Part shown: piece after piece, positions 7,533 to 16,467 of the stretch
Numbering within the stretch: the stretch's first letter is position 1
How the letters are laid out: each line of letters opens with the position of its first letter
NCBI GenBank assembly: GCA_011391695.1
Contig: JAABQB010000004.1
Coordinates: forward strand, 18,483 to 82,482
Direction of reading: 5' to 3'
Length of the DNA: 64,000 nucleotides
From: Desulfobacteraceae bacterium
Lineage (GTDB): Bacteria; Desulfobacterota; Desulfobacteria; Desulfobacterales; RPRI01
Position numbers and translations under genes: made by a program
The notes under the pieces: model-generated
Database searches by the model: none
What the model saw: only the letters and a program-made list of their open reading frames with translations
What the model was told of the DNA's origin: nothing

Positions 7533-9200
7533 ATGGATATTGTGAGAGAAAAAATTGATTTTGACGTGCTTTTTGTGGGAGGAGGCCCGGCAAGCTTGGC
7601 CGGAGCTATCAGGCTAATGCAGCTTGCAAAGGAAAAAAATATCAACCTTGAGGTTGCCCTTATTGAGAAAGGAGCAGAAATAGGTGCTCATGCCTTAAGC
7701 GGAGCTGTTTTAAACCCAATTGCTTTAAGGGAGCTTATCCCCGATTATCCTGAAAAGGGATGTCCCATCGAAACGGTCGTAAGGGACGATGAATTCATAT
7801 ACCTTACAAAAAACTCTTTTTTTCGTGTTCCTTTGATACCCAGATACATGCACAATAAAGGTTTTTTTGTAATCAGCCTTTCCAAATTTACAAAATGGCT
7901 GGGTGAAATTGCCCTGGAAATGGGCGTAAACATATTTCCTGGATTTGCAGGAAAAGAAGTATTATATGCCGCAAATGATAAGAATGTAGAAGGCATTCGA
8001 ACAGGAGATAAAGGCCTTGGAAAAGACGGCACTCCGAAAAGCAACTTTGAGCCCGGAATAGATCTGATGGCAAAAATTACCGTCTTCGGGGAAGGTGCAA
8101 GAGGAAGCCTTGTGCAGGATATCGCAAAAAAGCTCGACATCTTTTCAGACAAAATGCCCCAGGTTTTTGAAATCGGGATCAAGGAAGTAATACAGCTGCC
8201 TGAAAATAATTATTTTTCTTCAAGTAAAGGGAACGATATCCATACCCTCGGTTATCCTCTTGACTTTGACACACCAGGCGGCGGATTCATATACGAGATG
8301 AAGGATAACAAGGTGGCTATCGGTTTTCTTGCGGGACTCTGCTATGAAGACCCCATGTTCGACATATATGACGAATTCATAAGGTTCAAAAGCCATCCCT
8401 TTGTAGCCGGAATAATAAAAGATGGAAAAGTTCTGCAGCAGGGAGCCCGCACAGTCTCAACCGGCGGATATTATACCATGCCCAAGCTGTACGCGAACGG
8501 CGCCCTTTTTGTGGGAGGCTGCGCAGCTATTCAGAACACACCGGCCTTAAAAGGAATACATGCTTCGATGAAATCCGGCATGCTGGCCGCTGAGGCAATT
8601 ATAAGCGCCTTTGAGGAAAACAGCTTCAATGCCGAGACATTGAGCATATACAAGACTCTTTTTGAAAAAAGCTGGCTCAATGAAGAAATGCTTGAAGGGA
8701 GAAATTTTGCCCAGGCACTTGCCAAAAAAGGGATTACCAAATTCGTCCATATCGGGGCCCAGTATTTCACAAAAGGCCGGGGCATAAGAGACGGACTATC
8801 CACGGAAGATGACTGTACTACGCTTAAGTATATAAAAGAATCAGGAGCCGATGCTGAAACAAAAAAGAAAGTCTTTGACGGGACATTGTATGTCGACAAG
8901 CTCACAGGAGTCTATCTCTCAAAGACAATGCACAGGGAAGACCAGCCCTGCCATATAATAGTCCACGACACCAATATATGTGTCAATGAATGTTATGAAA
9001 AATATCAGTCTCCATGCACAAAATTCTGCCCCGGAAATGTTTATGAAATAGAAGTTGACGAAAAAACAATGAAACGACGGCTTAAACTGAATTTTTCAAA
9101 CTGCCTCCACTGCAAGACATGCGATATAAAAGATCCTTACAGGAATATAAAGTGGACATGCCCGGAAGGCGGTGAGGGGCCGGGATATACGGTGGTATAA
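7533..9200 (+). CDS. Electron transfer flavoprotein:quinone oxidoreductase (ETF-QO)
   Basis: The 555-residue enzyme passes electrons from reduced ETF to the membrane quinone pool. The N-terminal FAD-binding motif FVGGGPASLAGAIRL (about residues 15-29) is followed by EKGAEIGAHALSGAVL, the hallmark of ETF-QO. The central region has the family block GGYYTMPKLYANGALFVGG. The C-terminus carries the [4Fe-4S] ligands CPGN plus CLHCKTCDIKDP and ends in TCPEGGEGPGY, as in the human and Rhodobacter proteins. Length is typical for bacterial forms. GGTGAGG precedes the ATG at good distance. It is convergent with the ubiB-like gene, with stops directly abutting at 9200/9201. The acyl-CoA dehydrogenases in the window would feed it through ETF, whose genes are not here. 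Confidence 0.95.
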   Translation: MDIVREKIDFDVLFVGGGPASLAGAIRLMQLAKEKNINLEVALIEKGAEIGAHALSGAVLNPIALRELIPDYPEKGCPIETVVRDDEFIYLTKNSFFRVPLIPRYMHNKGFFVISLSKFTKWLGEIALEMGVNIFPGFAGKEVLYAANDKNVEGIRTGDKGLGKDGTPKSNFEPGIDLMAKITVFGEGARGSLVQDIAKKLDIFSDKMPQVFEIGIKEVIQLPENNYFSSSKGNDIHTLGYPLDFDTPGGGFIYEMKDNKVAIGFLAGLCYEDPMFDIYDEFIRFKSHPFVAGIIKDGKVLQQGARTVSTGGYYTMPKLYANGALFVGGCAAIQNTPALKGIHASMKSGMLAAEAIISAFEENSFNAETLSIYKTLFEKSWLNEEMLEGRNFAQALAKKGITKFVHIGAQYFTKGRGIRDGLSTEDDCTTLKYIKESGADAETKKKVFDGTLYVDKLTGVYLSKTMHREDQPCHIIVHDTNICVNECYEKYQSPCTKFCPGNVYEIEVDEKTMKRRLKLNFSNCLHCKTCDIKDPYRNIKWTCPEGGEGPGYTVV

Positions 9201-10898
9201 TTATAATTTTCCTTTTCGGAGCATGGAAATTAACAGCCATACCCCCATCATGGCTGCGGCCACAAACCCTATTATTCCAAGAAGCGACACCCCGTAGAGC
9301 ATTGGGGGAATTGCGGAAGCGAGTATGATTGCCGATCCTATTATAAGGGCGGCTATTATTATTGAAAAAGATATCCTGTTGCTGACCCTGTCATGGGTTG
9401 CAAGCACATTATCAAGGCCGTTATGTTCTATTTTTAATCCAAGCTTCTGGCTCCTCATAAGCCTTGCGATTTCAAGTAAATCCTTTGGAAACTGACGCAT
9501 GAACTGAAATGATTCAGCAGCAATCCCCATCATTTCCCCGGTAAGCCTTTGGGGCGTAAACATTTCAAGTCTTATGCGCCTGATAAAAGGTTCCACATGC
9601 CCGATCATGTCAAACTCCGGATCAAGTGAAACAGCAACACTCTCGACAGTGCTCAACGCCTTCATCATCAGAAATATATTTGGAGGGATTCTCAGGCGAT
9701 GGCGTGAAGTTGCATCAAGAAGATGCTGTAGAAGCTTTCCGATTTTGATGTCTTTCAGGGGCTTGTAAAGATGCTCTCCCATGAAATCGGCTACATCCCT
9801 TTCAAGGAGGCGCGGATCAGGCAGTTCGTCCCACGTGGTAATTTTCAATATAATCTGGGCCGCTCTCGCCTCGCTCTGGGTGATAATACTTTCTATCAGT
9901 TCAACAAAATCTTCCCTTGTCTGGCGGTCAACAAATCCTGTCATTCCAAAATCAAGCAGACAGATAACATTACCGGGTAGAATAAATATATTTCCGGGAT
10001 GCGGGTCGGCATGAAAAAAACCGTGGTCAAAAATCTGTTTAAGATAGATGTCGGCACCACGCGCTGTAATTAATTTTCTGTCAAGGCCGGCTTCATCAAT
10101 ACGCTCTAACTCTGAAACTTTTATGCCGTCAATATACTCCATGGTAAGGACATGAGCCGTTGTCATCTCGCGGTATACTTTGGGGACATAGAGCGATCGA
10201 TCGTCTAAGAACTGATGCCCTATTCTCTCCATGTTGGAAGCTTCAAGCGTATAGTCGATTTCCCGCTCGAGGGTTCTGGCAAATTCCTCTACGATCCTGA
10301 CAGGCCGGTAGAGATCCATCTCTTCAATGTGTCGTTCCATAAGCATTGCCAGATGAAGCATTATCTCAAGATCGACCTCTATTATTTTCCTGATTCCGGG
10401 ACGCTGTACTTTTACGGCAATTTCTTCTCCGTCTTTGAGCCTTGCCCTGTAAACCTGACCGATAGAAGCAGACGCAATCGGAGTCTCATCAAAAGACTCA
10501 AACAAATCAACCGGCAAAACACCGAGCTCCGATTCTATAATTTTTTTTGCGTCAATAAAAGGAAACGGAGGGACTTCATCCTGAAGTTTTGAAAGTTCCT
10601 GCGTGAAGTCAACAGGAACAAGGTCGGGGCGGGTGGAAAGGACCTGGCCGAACTTGACGTAGGTCGGGCCGAGTTCTTCGAAAGCCATTCTGATCCTTTC
10701 AGCTCTCGTCAGCTTATCAACCCTGTCGCGCTTTTTTCTTGAAATCATCTGAAGACCTATTTCTATATACTGCTCTATCTTCAGAAGCTCTATGAGGTCT
10801 CCGAACCCGTATCTGAAAAGAACCGCAAGTATCTGCCGGTAGCGGTTGAGATGACGGTATGTCCTCCCTATAACGCCAATTTTTCTTATGCTGAGCAT
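9201..10898 (-). CDS. UbiB/ABC1/ADCK family atypical kinase
   Basis: The 565-residue product has the family signature KFGQVLSTRPDLVP (KxGQ motif, about residues 82-95), an Ala-rich nucleotide loop IASASIGQVYRA, the lysine strand AVKVQRPGI, and HADPHPGNIF with LLDFGMTG (catalytic Asp and metal site). Two C-terminal membrane helices follow (about residues 510-560: SIIIAALIIGSAIILASAIP and GIIGFVAAAMMGVWLLISML). UbiB proteins are ATPases that support quinone biosynthesis or lipid handling at the membrane. In an anaerobe, menaquinone is the likely beneficiary, which is inference. It lies just downstream of a phasin-like gene, a pairing seen in many deltaproteobacteria. No strong SD is visible at the ATG. 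Confidence 0.92.
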   Translation of the reverse strand: MLSIRKIGVIGRTYRHLNRYRQILAVLFRYGFGDLIELLKIEQYIEIGLQMISRKKRDRVDKLTRAERIRMAFEELGPTYVKFGQVLSTRPDLVPVDFTQELSKLQDEVPPFPFIDAKKIIESELGVLPVDLFESFDETPIASASIGQVYRARLKDGEEIAVKVQRPGIRKIIEVDLEIMLHLAMLMERHIEEMDLYRPVRIVEEFARTLEREIDYTLEASNMERIGHQFLDDRSLYVPKVYREMTTAHVLTMEYIDGIKVSELERIDEAGLDRKLITARGADIYLKQIFDHGFFHADPHPGNIFILPGNVICLLDFGMTGFVDRQTREDFVELIESIITQSEARAAQIILKITTWDELPDPRLLERDVADFMGEHLYKPLKDIKIGKLLQHLLDATSRHRLRIPPNIFLMMKALSTVESVAVSLDPEFDMIGHVEPFIRRIRLEMFTPQRLTGEMMGIAAESFQFMRQFPKDLLEIARLMRSQKLGLKIEHNGLDNVLATHDRVSNRISFSIIIAALIIGSAIILASAIPPMLYGVSLLGIIGFVAAAMMGVWLLISMLRKGKL

Positions 10899-10907
10899 AT
10901 TTGATTT

Positions 10908-11231
10908 TCAGGTCCCGGCTTTATTTTCCGAATCTGCTCCCTTGATCTTTTTTTTCAGCTCATTTATCTCCTTTTTCAGGGTCTTGATATCATCACTTGT
11001 GGCAATATTTCCCTTCTTCAAGAGATTATTAATCATCTTACCCAGTTTTGCCTCAAGCTTGCCCTGCACTTCATCATACTTCTCTCGGACGTCATCCAGG
11101 AATTTTTCCCCTTCCTTCTCGGACATTTTACTATTTTTGGCAATTATCTTTGCCTTTTTCTCAACTTCATCCCAGGTTTTAAGGGCAAAGCCGACTCCGG
11201 TAAGCATTGTTTTTTTTACAATATCAAGCAT
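10908..11231 (-). CDS. Phasin-like coiled-coil protein
   Basis: The product has about 107 residues: MLDIVKKTMLTGVGFALKTW, then a long charged helix with two probable coiled-coil sections separated by a linker (ATSDDIKTLKKEINELKKKI). This is the plan of phasin/PhaI-like and UbiB-associated accessory proteins. A perfect AAAGGAGG sits 5 bases before the ATG at 11231. The upstream in-frame ATG at 11267 would add residues translated from the SD region, so I rejected it. It is followed after 9 bp by the ubiB-like gene, which suggests a two-gene operon in which the helix protein is a partner of the UbiB kinase. No PHA synthase is nearby, so storage-granule function is doubtful. Confidence 0.6.
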   Translation of the reverse strand: MLDIVKKTMLTGVGFALKTWDEVEKKAKIIAKNSKMSEKEGEKFLDDVREKYDEVQGKLEAKLGKMINNLLKKGNIATSDDIKTLKKEINELKKKIKGADSENKAGT

Positions 11232-11282
11232 GGCAACCTCCTTTGGTGAATTTTGTTCTTCTCTCAAATAGTTGGGAGAAAG

Positions 11283-11450
11283 GGGTCCAGGATTCGAGGA
11301 TTCAAGGGTTCAAGTGTTTGTTTTCCAATGGTTTTATCAGAGCTTTTAACATTCTCTCAACATCCCCGATATCTCCGAAGTTGTGACAGGTTTTCTTTGC
11401 GGTTTTTTCACTTGAACCCTCGACCCCTTGAACCCTTGAATCCTACAGGA
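11283..11450. repeat. Pair of inverted 8-bp-periodic arrays
   Basis: Left array 11283-11316: TCC/TTC at 11286, 11293, 11301 and 11309 (units GGATTCGA, GGATTCAA, GGGTTCAA). Right array 11409-11450, in inverse orientation: GAA/GAC at 11414, 11422, 11430 and 11438 (units TTGAACCC, TCGACCCC, TTGAATCC). Between them, a leftward open frame (about 11400 down to the stop at 11302-11304) reads GDIGDVERMLKALIKPLENK. This reminds me of the C-terminus of four-helix-bundle 23S-IVS proteins. The resemblance is remembered, not tested. Confidence 0.7.
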
Positions 11451-11486
11451 TCATAAACTAATTTGGAAATGATCCATAAATTTAAA

Positions 11487-12641
11487 TCATTTGAACTTTC
11501 CGAGCAGTGCGCTCGCAATAGTATTTTTCTGGATCTCTTTTGTTCCCTCATAAATCTCGGTAATTTTCGCATCACGGTAGAACCTCTCAACCTCATATTC
11601 GGTCATGTATCCGTAGCCTCCCAGGAGCTGAATAGCTTCATCGGCCACTTCAACAGCGGTTCGTGCCGCATACATCTTTGCCATTGAAGTCAGTTTCGGA
11701 TCTATCCTTCCCTGATCATAATTCCAAGCGGCCTTGTACGTCATAAGCCTTGCAAGTTCGATTTTTGTAGCCATGTCTGCAAGCTTGTGCTGTGTGACCT
11801 GGAACTGGGCTATTTTCTTCCCGAACTGCTCTCTCTGCTTTACGTATGCAATTGCCCTGTCGAATGCTCCCTGCGCTATTCCAAGGGCCTGGGCTGCAAT
11901 TAAAATTCTGCTTTCATCAAAAAACTCAAGCACCTGGTAGAAGCCTTTTCCTTCTTTTCCTACTAGATTTGAAAGAGGAACACGCACATCTTTAAAAACA
12001 ACTTCAGATGTAGTCATCATGCGAATGCCCATTTTGTGGCCGACGTCCGATGTTGTGAGGCCTTTACTCTCCGAATCAACCAGAATCATGCTGATTCCTT
12101 TGTGAGTGGGTTTGCATTCCGGATCTGTCTGGCAAAGAACGGTAAAAAATCCTGCGATTCCGCCGTTGGTGATAAAGGTCTTTGTCCCGTTTATTACCCA
12201 CTCATTTCCCTCTTTTACAGCAGAAGTATTCATGAATGTAATGTCTGAGCCATGGTCCGGCTCAGTAAATGCACCGGCCGATAGCATCTTTCCCTCTGCT
12301 ACCATGGGAAGATATTTTGATTTCAGTTCTTCGCTGCCAAACCGCAAAATGCATTCGGAGGCAAAGCTTGAAAGTACCACGCAACTTCCGATAGTTGAAT
12401 CTTTGCTGCAAAGCTCTTCTGCAACAAGAATGTTTTCCATAATTCCGAGGCCCTGTCCCGAATATTTCTCAGGAAAATGAATGCCGATGAAACCAAGATC
12501 GGCCGCCTTTTTCCAGATATCTCTAGGGAACTCATGCTTTTTATCAAGTTCGAGGGCAAGCTCTTTATCAAATTCCCCTTTTGCAAATTCTCTGGCCGCT
12601 TTCTGAATTTCCTTCTGTGACTTGTTAAGTTCAAAATCCAT
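11487..12641 (-). CDS. Acyl-CoA dehydrogenase (short/medium-chain type)
   Basis: The 384-residue FAD enzyme forms the alpha-beta double bond of an acyl-CoA. It shows the FAD/substrate motifs AFTEPDHGSDI and WVINGTKTFITNGGIAGFF, the REQFGKKIAQFQ helix, and the C-terminal GGYGYMTEYEVERFYRDAKI followed by EIYEGTKEIQ. In that last motif the Glu is the catalytic base in the same place as in short-chain and butyryl-CoA dehydrogenases. Length is standard. AGGGGG precedes the ATG. Electrons should pass to ETF and on to the ETF-QO encoded at 7533. The precise chain length or branched substrate cannot be read from sequence. No other beta-oxidation gene is adjacent. Confidence 0.93.
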   Translation of the reverse strand: MDFELNKSQKEIQKAAREFAKGEFDKELALELDKKHEFPRDIWKKAADLGFIGIHFPEKYSGQGLGIMENILVAEELCSKDSTIGSCVVLSSFASECILRFGSEELKSKYLPMVAEGKMLSAGAFTEPDHGSDITFMNTSAVKEGNEWVINGTKTFITNGGIAGFFTVLCQTDPECKPTHKGISMILVDSESKGLTTSDVGHKMGIRMMTTSEVVFKDVRVPLSNLVGKEGKGFYQVLEFFDESRILIAAQALGIAQGAFDRAIAYVKQREQFGKKIAQFQVTQHKLADMATKIELARLMTYKAAWNYDQGRIDPKLTSMAKMYAARTAVEVADEAIQLLGGYGYMTEYEVERFYRDAKITEIYEGTKEIQKNTIASALLGKFK

Positions 12642-12879
12642 CTTTGATACCCCCTGATAATTTGTTGTCTGTTGCCACTGAAATTGTTAAGGTATTAAGT
12701 ATTTATAATTTATACAAGTTGTTAACTTCTTAACATACGGCCTTTTCTTTTGCAAGGAGTTTAAACCTTTCCCTGCAATATTGAAGAGTTAAATTATTCA
12801 GCTAACTGCATGCTAAAAAGTTGCTTGACTGTTTGTTCCATCTATTTTAAGTACCCTGAAATTGTTATCAGATTTATTT

Positions 12880-12992
12880 TTGATGGCTTTGTAAAAAGTC
12901 AGGATCTCACACCAAGCCACAAAGATCGCAAAGTTAGCATTTTGATATTAAATGAATTTTTTCTTCGTGTTCTTAGTGCCTTTGTGAGAAAA
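12880..12992. repeat. Solo MITE terminus next to a CACAAAG-type inverted repeat
   Basis: TTGATGGCTTTGTAAAAAGTC (12880-12900; listed because it is a 21-bp terminus) matches the inverted right end of the 40068-40223 element at 19 of 21 positions. It is followed by CCAAGCCACAAAGATCGCAA (from 12912) and, about 30 bp on, the roughly inverted TTCTTCGTGTTCTTAGTGCC (from 12961), which resembles the CACAAAG hairpin at 36441. The rest of the 12642-13056 gap shows no gene. Confidence 0.55.
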
Positions 12993-13056
12993 TATAGTTT
13001 TTATGAGTTTATCATTTTTAAGTAAACGTTAGAATTATATAAAGGAATTTAAGTAT

Positions 13057-13806
13057 ATGCCTTTTTCTATTGCCCTTGCCGGAAAAGGAGGCACAGGTAA
13101 AACAACCATTTCAGGGCTGCTGATAAAATATTTGACTGCCAGGGGGAAAATACCAGTCCTTGCTGTAGATGCCGATTCCAACGCCAATTTTAACGAAGTC
13201 CTCGGATTATCCGTAAACGAAACTCTTGGAAGCGCCAGAGAAGAAATGAAAAAAGGGGTTGTTCCCGGCGGCATGACCAAGGATGTTTTCATGTCAATGA
13301 AGCTTGAACATGCTGTCGTGGAAGCTCCGGGGTACGATCTTGTGGTAATGGGACAACCTGAAGGATCGGGCTGCTACTGTGCGGCAAACACCCTATTGAC
13401 CGGTTTTCTTGAGCGCCTGACGGATAATTATCCCTACATCGTTATTGATAATGAAGCCGGAATGGAACACATCAGCCGGCTTACCACAAAAAATGTCGAC
13501 ATTCTCCTTATTGTTTCAGATACATCAAGGCGAGGTCTTCAGGCGGCATTAAGGATCAACGAACTATCTAAAAATTTGAAAATTGGTGTCGGTGAAAGCC
13601 ATATCATAATCAACCGATGCAAAGAAAATCCATCTTCCGATATATTAAATATGATTAAGGAAGCGGGAATCAATCTTGCCGGAACAATTCCGGAAGATAA
13701 AACTCTATATGAATATGATTTGAACGGACGCCCGACAATAGAATTGCCTTATGATAACAGTGTTGTAAAGGCTGCTTTTGGAATATTTGACAAGATTGTC
13801 AAGTAG
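13057..13806 (+). CDS. CooC-like nickel-insertion/maturation ATPase
   Basis: The 249-residue MinD/ParA-type P-loop ATPase begins FSIALAGKGGTGKTTISGLL (deviant Walker A), followed by AVDADSNANFNEVLGL. It carries the CxC motif in GSGCYCAANTLL, the position of the Cys pair that binds metal at the dimer interface of CooC1. The later VIDNEAGMEHISR is the CooC form of Walker B/switch II. CooC proteins use ATP to mature the Ni-Fe centre of carbon monoxide dehydrogenase. No cooS or acs gene is in the window, so the client is elsewhere. It opens a rightward cluster (13.0-19.7 kb) that ends with a corrinoid-protein activator, also a Wood-Ljungdahl accessory. AAAGGA lies upstream of the ATG. Confidence 0.85.
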   Translation: MPFSIALAGKGGTGKTTISGLLIKYLTARGKIPVLAVDADSNANFNEVLGLSVNETLGSAREEMKKGVVPGGMTKDVFMSMKLEHAVVEAPGYDLVVMGQPEGSGCYCAANTLLTGFLERLTDNYPYIVIDNEAGMEHISRLTTKNVDILLIVSDTSRRGLQAALRINELSKNLKIGVGESHIIINRCKENPSSDILNMIKEAGINLAGTIPEDKTLYEYDLNGRPTIELPYDNSVVKAAFGIFDKIVK

Positions 13807-13830
13807 ATACATATGAGGATATAACAACAT

Positions 13831-14787
13831 ATGAAGAAAACAGGCTTTTTGTACGATGAAGCTTACATGCTCCACGATACCGGCCCCTACCATCCCGAAA
13901 CAGCCGAAAGATTAATAAGCATTTATAACGGAATAAAAGAAGCCGGTCTTCTTCCGAAGCTTACTCTCCTTAAAGGAAAGCAGGCAGATATGAAATGGAT
14001 AGAAACCGTCCATGATTTGTCTTATATCCGTCGCTTCGAGGAGCTCTGTCTCTCCGGAAAAAAAATGCTCGATTATCCGGACAACCAGATGTGCATGTAT
14101 ACTTATGAAACAGCCCTTCTTGCGGTCGGAGGAATATTAAATGCCGTAAATCTTGTAATGAAGGGTGATCTGGATAATGTCTTTTGTGCTGTAAGGCCCC
14201 CCGGCCATCACGCCGAGAAAAACAAGGCGATGGGTTTTTGCTATTTCAATAATGTTGCTATTGCGGCAAAATATATCCAGCAGGCATGCGGAATTAAAAA
14301 GGTAATGATTGTTGATTTTGATGTTCATCACGGTAATGGAACCCAGCACATATTTGAACAGGATCCGACGGTTTTCTACTATTCGATTCACCAGCATCCT
14401 TCTTTTGCCTATCCCGGAACAGGCCGTGAATTCGAATACGGCACAGGTGAAGGATATGGTTTTACAAAAAATTCTCTGGCCTTGCCCGGCTGGGGAGATG
14501 AAGACTATAAAAAACTCATTGAAAATGATCTTTTGCCTGCATTCGAAAGATTTGAGCCTGAAGTGGTTATAACATCAACAGGATTTGATGCTCATATTGA
14601 TGATGATATGTCGGATATAAAGATTTCCACGGAAGGATTCTCCTGGATAATGAAAAAGATTTTCGATATGGCTGAAAAATATGCAAAAGGAAGACTTATC
14701 TCTGTTCTCGAAGGGGGATATTCTTTAGCCAGACTTCCCGAGCTTGCAAGGAACCATGTTGAAATTCTTTTAAATATAAAGGGGTAG
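13831..14787 (+). CDS. Zn-dependent histone-deacetylase-like amidohydrolase (AcuC-like)
   Basis: The 318-residue HDAC-fold enzyme shows RPPGHHAEKNKAMGFCYFNN (tandem active-site His at about 126-127) and VDFDVHHGNGTQ (Zn ligands Asp164 and His166). STGFDAHIDD gives the third Zn ligand, and LEGGYSL carries the transition-state Tyr. In bacteria this class includes AcuC, which deacetylates acetyl-CoA synthetase, as well as polyamine and acetoin-related deacetylases. The next gene is a CBS-ACT protein of the AcuB type, which favours an acu-like role in controlling acyl-CoA synthetase by lysine acetylation. A sirtuin is encoded 2.6 kb downstream in the same direction. The gap to the CooC gene is 24 bp, so co-transcription is likely. 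Confidence 0.9.
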   Translation: MKKTGFLYDEAYMLHDTGPYHPETAERLISIYNGIKEAGLLPKLTLLKGKQADMKWIETVHDLSYIRRFEELCLSGKKMLDYPDNQMCMYTYETALLAVGGILNAVNLVMKGDLDNVFCAVRPPGHHAEKNKAMGFCYFNNVAIAAKYIQQACGIKKVMIVDFDVHHGNGTQHIFEQDPTVFYYSIHQHPSFAYPGTGREFEYGTGEGYGFTKNSLALPGWGDEDYKKLIENDLLPAFERFEPEVVITSTGFDAHIDDDMSDIKISTEGFSWIMKKIFDMAEKYAKGRLISVLEGGYSLARLPELARNHVEILLNIKG

Positions 14788-14913
14788 GAATGCAAATGTT
14801 TGTTATTGCATCCCGGCTTGGAAAGAAATAACGTGCTACCAATAAGGTTCTTTATGTGGTACTTCCATATAACCTGATTAGAGGGCACAAGAAATGGGGC
14901 GTTGGAGGATAAT

Positions 14914-15621
14914 ATGTTTGTCAGCAAATCAATGACCAGCAATGTTGTAACTGTAAATAAGGATGCCGGAATCTTTGAAGCAAAAGATAAGATGGCAACT
15001 TACTGCATCAGGCATCTTCCCGTTATAGAGGAGGACAACAGGCTAATAGGAATAATTACAGACCGGGATATAAGGAGCGCCCTGCCGTCTGATATTCTGC
15101 ACGATTATGAAGCTTGCGAGGAGAAGGAAAAAGAAAAGGTCTCCAATCTTAAGGTAAAGGATATTATGACCATAAATCCTGTTACCGTTTCTCCTTCATA
15201 CACAATTCAGGATGTCCTTTTGCTCGTTCTGAAAACAAAGGTAGGCGCATTCCCTGTTGTTGATGAAAAGGGGAAGCTTAAGGGAATTATTTCGGTTGAT
15301 GATCTGCTCAGAGCTTTCGTAAACGTTCTCGGAATAGGCGAACCGGGAACGCTTTTGTGCATCCTCGTTGAAGAAAAGCTCGGACAGATGAAGAAAATCG
15401 TTGATGCCATTACGGAGGAAAATGTCTCTTTCGGCAGCATTCTTGTTGCGAGATACTGGGATGAAGGCAAGCGCGCCGTATTTCCATACCTTTTGACCCA
15501 GAACATAAGCCCCGTAAAGAAAAAACTTCAGAAAATGGGCTACACACTTCTCGATCCTATGGAATGGTATATGGACCAGATAAATAAAAATCCGAAGGAA
15601 GAGGGCATCAAACGCAGCTGA
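14914..15621 (+). CDS. CBS-pair plus ACT-domain regulator (AcuB-like)
   Basis: The product has about 235 residues: CBS1 (about 1-65, with HLPVIEEDNRLIGIITDRDI), CBS2 (about 80-140, with AFPVVDEKGKLKGIISVDDL) and a C-terminal ACT-like domain (about 145-215, TLLCILVEEKLGQMKKIVD). This CBS-CBS-ACT order is that of AcuB. CBS pairs bind adenosine ligands (AMP, ATP, SAM), so the protein may sense energy charge and control its partner, the AcuC-like deacetylase encoded immediately upstream. A TTG at 14902 is possible, but GGAGG at about 14904-14908 fits the ATG at 14914. The stop overlaps the ATG of the next gene (prmA), showing translational coupling. Confidence 0.83.
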   Translation: MFVSKSMTSNVVTVNKDAGIFEAKDKMATYCIRHLPVIEEDNRLIGIITDRDIRSALPSDILHDYEACEEKEKEKVSNLKVKDIMTINPVTVSPSYTIQDVLLLVLKTKVGAFPVVDEKGKLKGIISVDDLLRAFVNVLGIGEPGTLLCILVEEKLGQMKKIVDAITEENVSFGSILVARYWDEGKRAVFPYLLTQNISPVKKKLQKMGYTLLDPMEWYMDQINKNPKEEGIKRS

Positions 15622-16448
15622 TGAACATAGCAGCGGATACTCCTTACAAGGATCTTTACATCTACTACCTTGAAGGCCGTATAAATTCTGACCATGGAAT
15701 CTTCGGCGCCGAATTTATAGGTAACTGGGAAGAAGACAACTTCTCATTTCTTTTCTTTAAAACACCATCCCGCGAAAAAATTGATGAGATCCTTTTAGCC
15801 CATCCGGGACTGACACTGATAGACAACTATCAGATGACATATGACGAGTGGCAGGGGGAAAGGCCATTTCCGCTTAATATAGGCCGTTTTGTAATAACCG
15901 CACCGTGGGCGCTTTCCGATAATATTGACGAAGGCATTAAAATTATCCTTGACCCGGGTGTCGTTTTTGGCACAGGGACTCATCCTACAACACATGACTG
16001 CATAGAAGCGCTCGAAATGTCTTTTTCAAACGAAAAGATTGAATCAGCCCTGGACCTGGGGACAGGCACCGGGGTTCTTGCCATAGCAGCAGCATATCTC
16101 GGTGCAAAAAAAATTCTTGCCGCAGATATTAATTATCTTGCCGCTAATACGGCCAAAAAGAACTTCTTTTTAAACGGGATGCAGGACAGAATTCTGTCCA
16201 TACAGGGGTTGGCACAGGATTGCATAGAACTCCCGGCTGACCTGTTAATCGCTAATATTCACCATGACATCATGAAGGTTCTCATCCGGTCGGAGGGTTT
16301 TTTGAATAAAAAATGCTTTATATTGTCGGGGCTGTTAAAAAGTGAAGCGAAAGAGATTGACCTGCAATTATCAAAACTTCCTGTTAAAATAGTGCAAAAA
16401 TGGGATTGTAACGGCATCTGGCATACATTTTTAGGGAAAACCTTTTAA
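15621..16448 (+). CDS. prmA: Ribosomal protein L11 methyltransferase-like (PrmA)
   Basis: The product has 275 residues. An N-terminal substrate-recognition domain (about 1-100) ends in the PrmA block GVVFGTGTHPTTHDCIEALE. A Rossmann SAM-binding domain follows, with DLGTGTGVLAIAAAYLGAKK and AADIN, and a NIHHD motif where the family has NI(L/V)AN-type residues. It should methylate lysines of ribosomal protein L11 in the cytoplasm. The replacement in the NIxxN motif is slightly unusual, and another methylation substrate is possible. It overlaps the AcuB-like gene by 1 bp and is followed at 20 bp by a metallo-hydrolase gene. Confidence 0.82.
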   Translation: MNIAADTPYKDLYIYYLEGRINSDHGIFGAEFIGNWEEDNFSFLFFKTPSREKIDEILLAHPGLTLIDNYQMTYDEWQGERPFPLNIGRFVITAPWALSDNIDEGIKIILDPGVVFGTGTHPTTHDCIEALEMSFSNEKIESALDLGTGTGVLAIAAAYLGAKKILAADINYLAANTAKKNFFLNGMQDRILSIQGLAQDCIELPADLLIANIHHDIMKVLIRSEGFLNKKCFILSGLLKSEAKEIDLQLSKLPVKIVQKWDCNGIWHTFLGKTF

Positions 16449-16467
16449 TTCAAGAAAGGCTATCATA

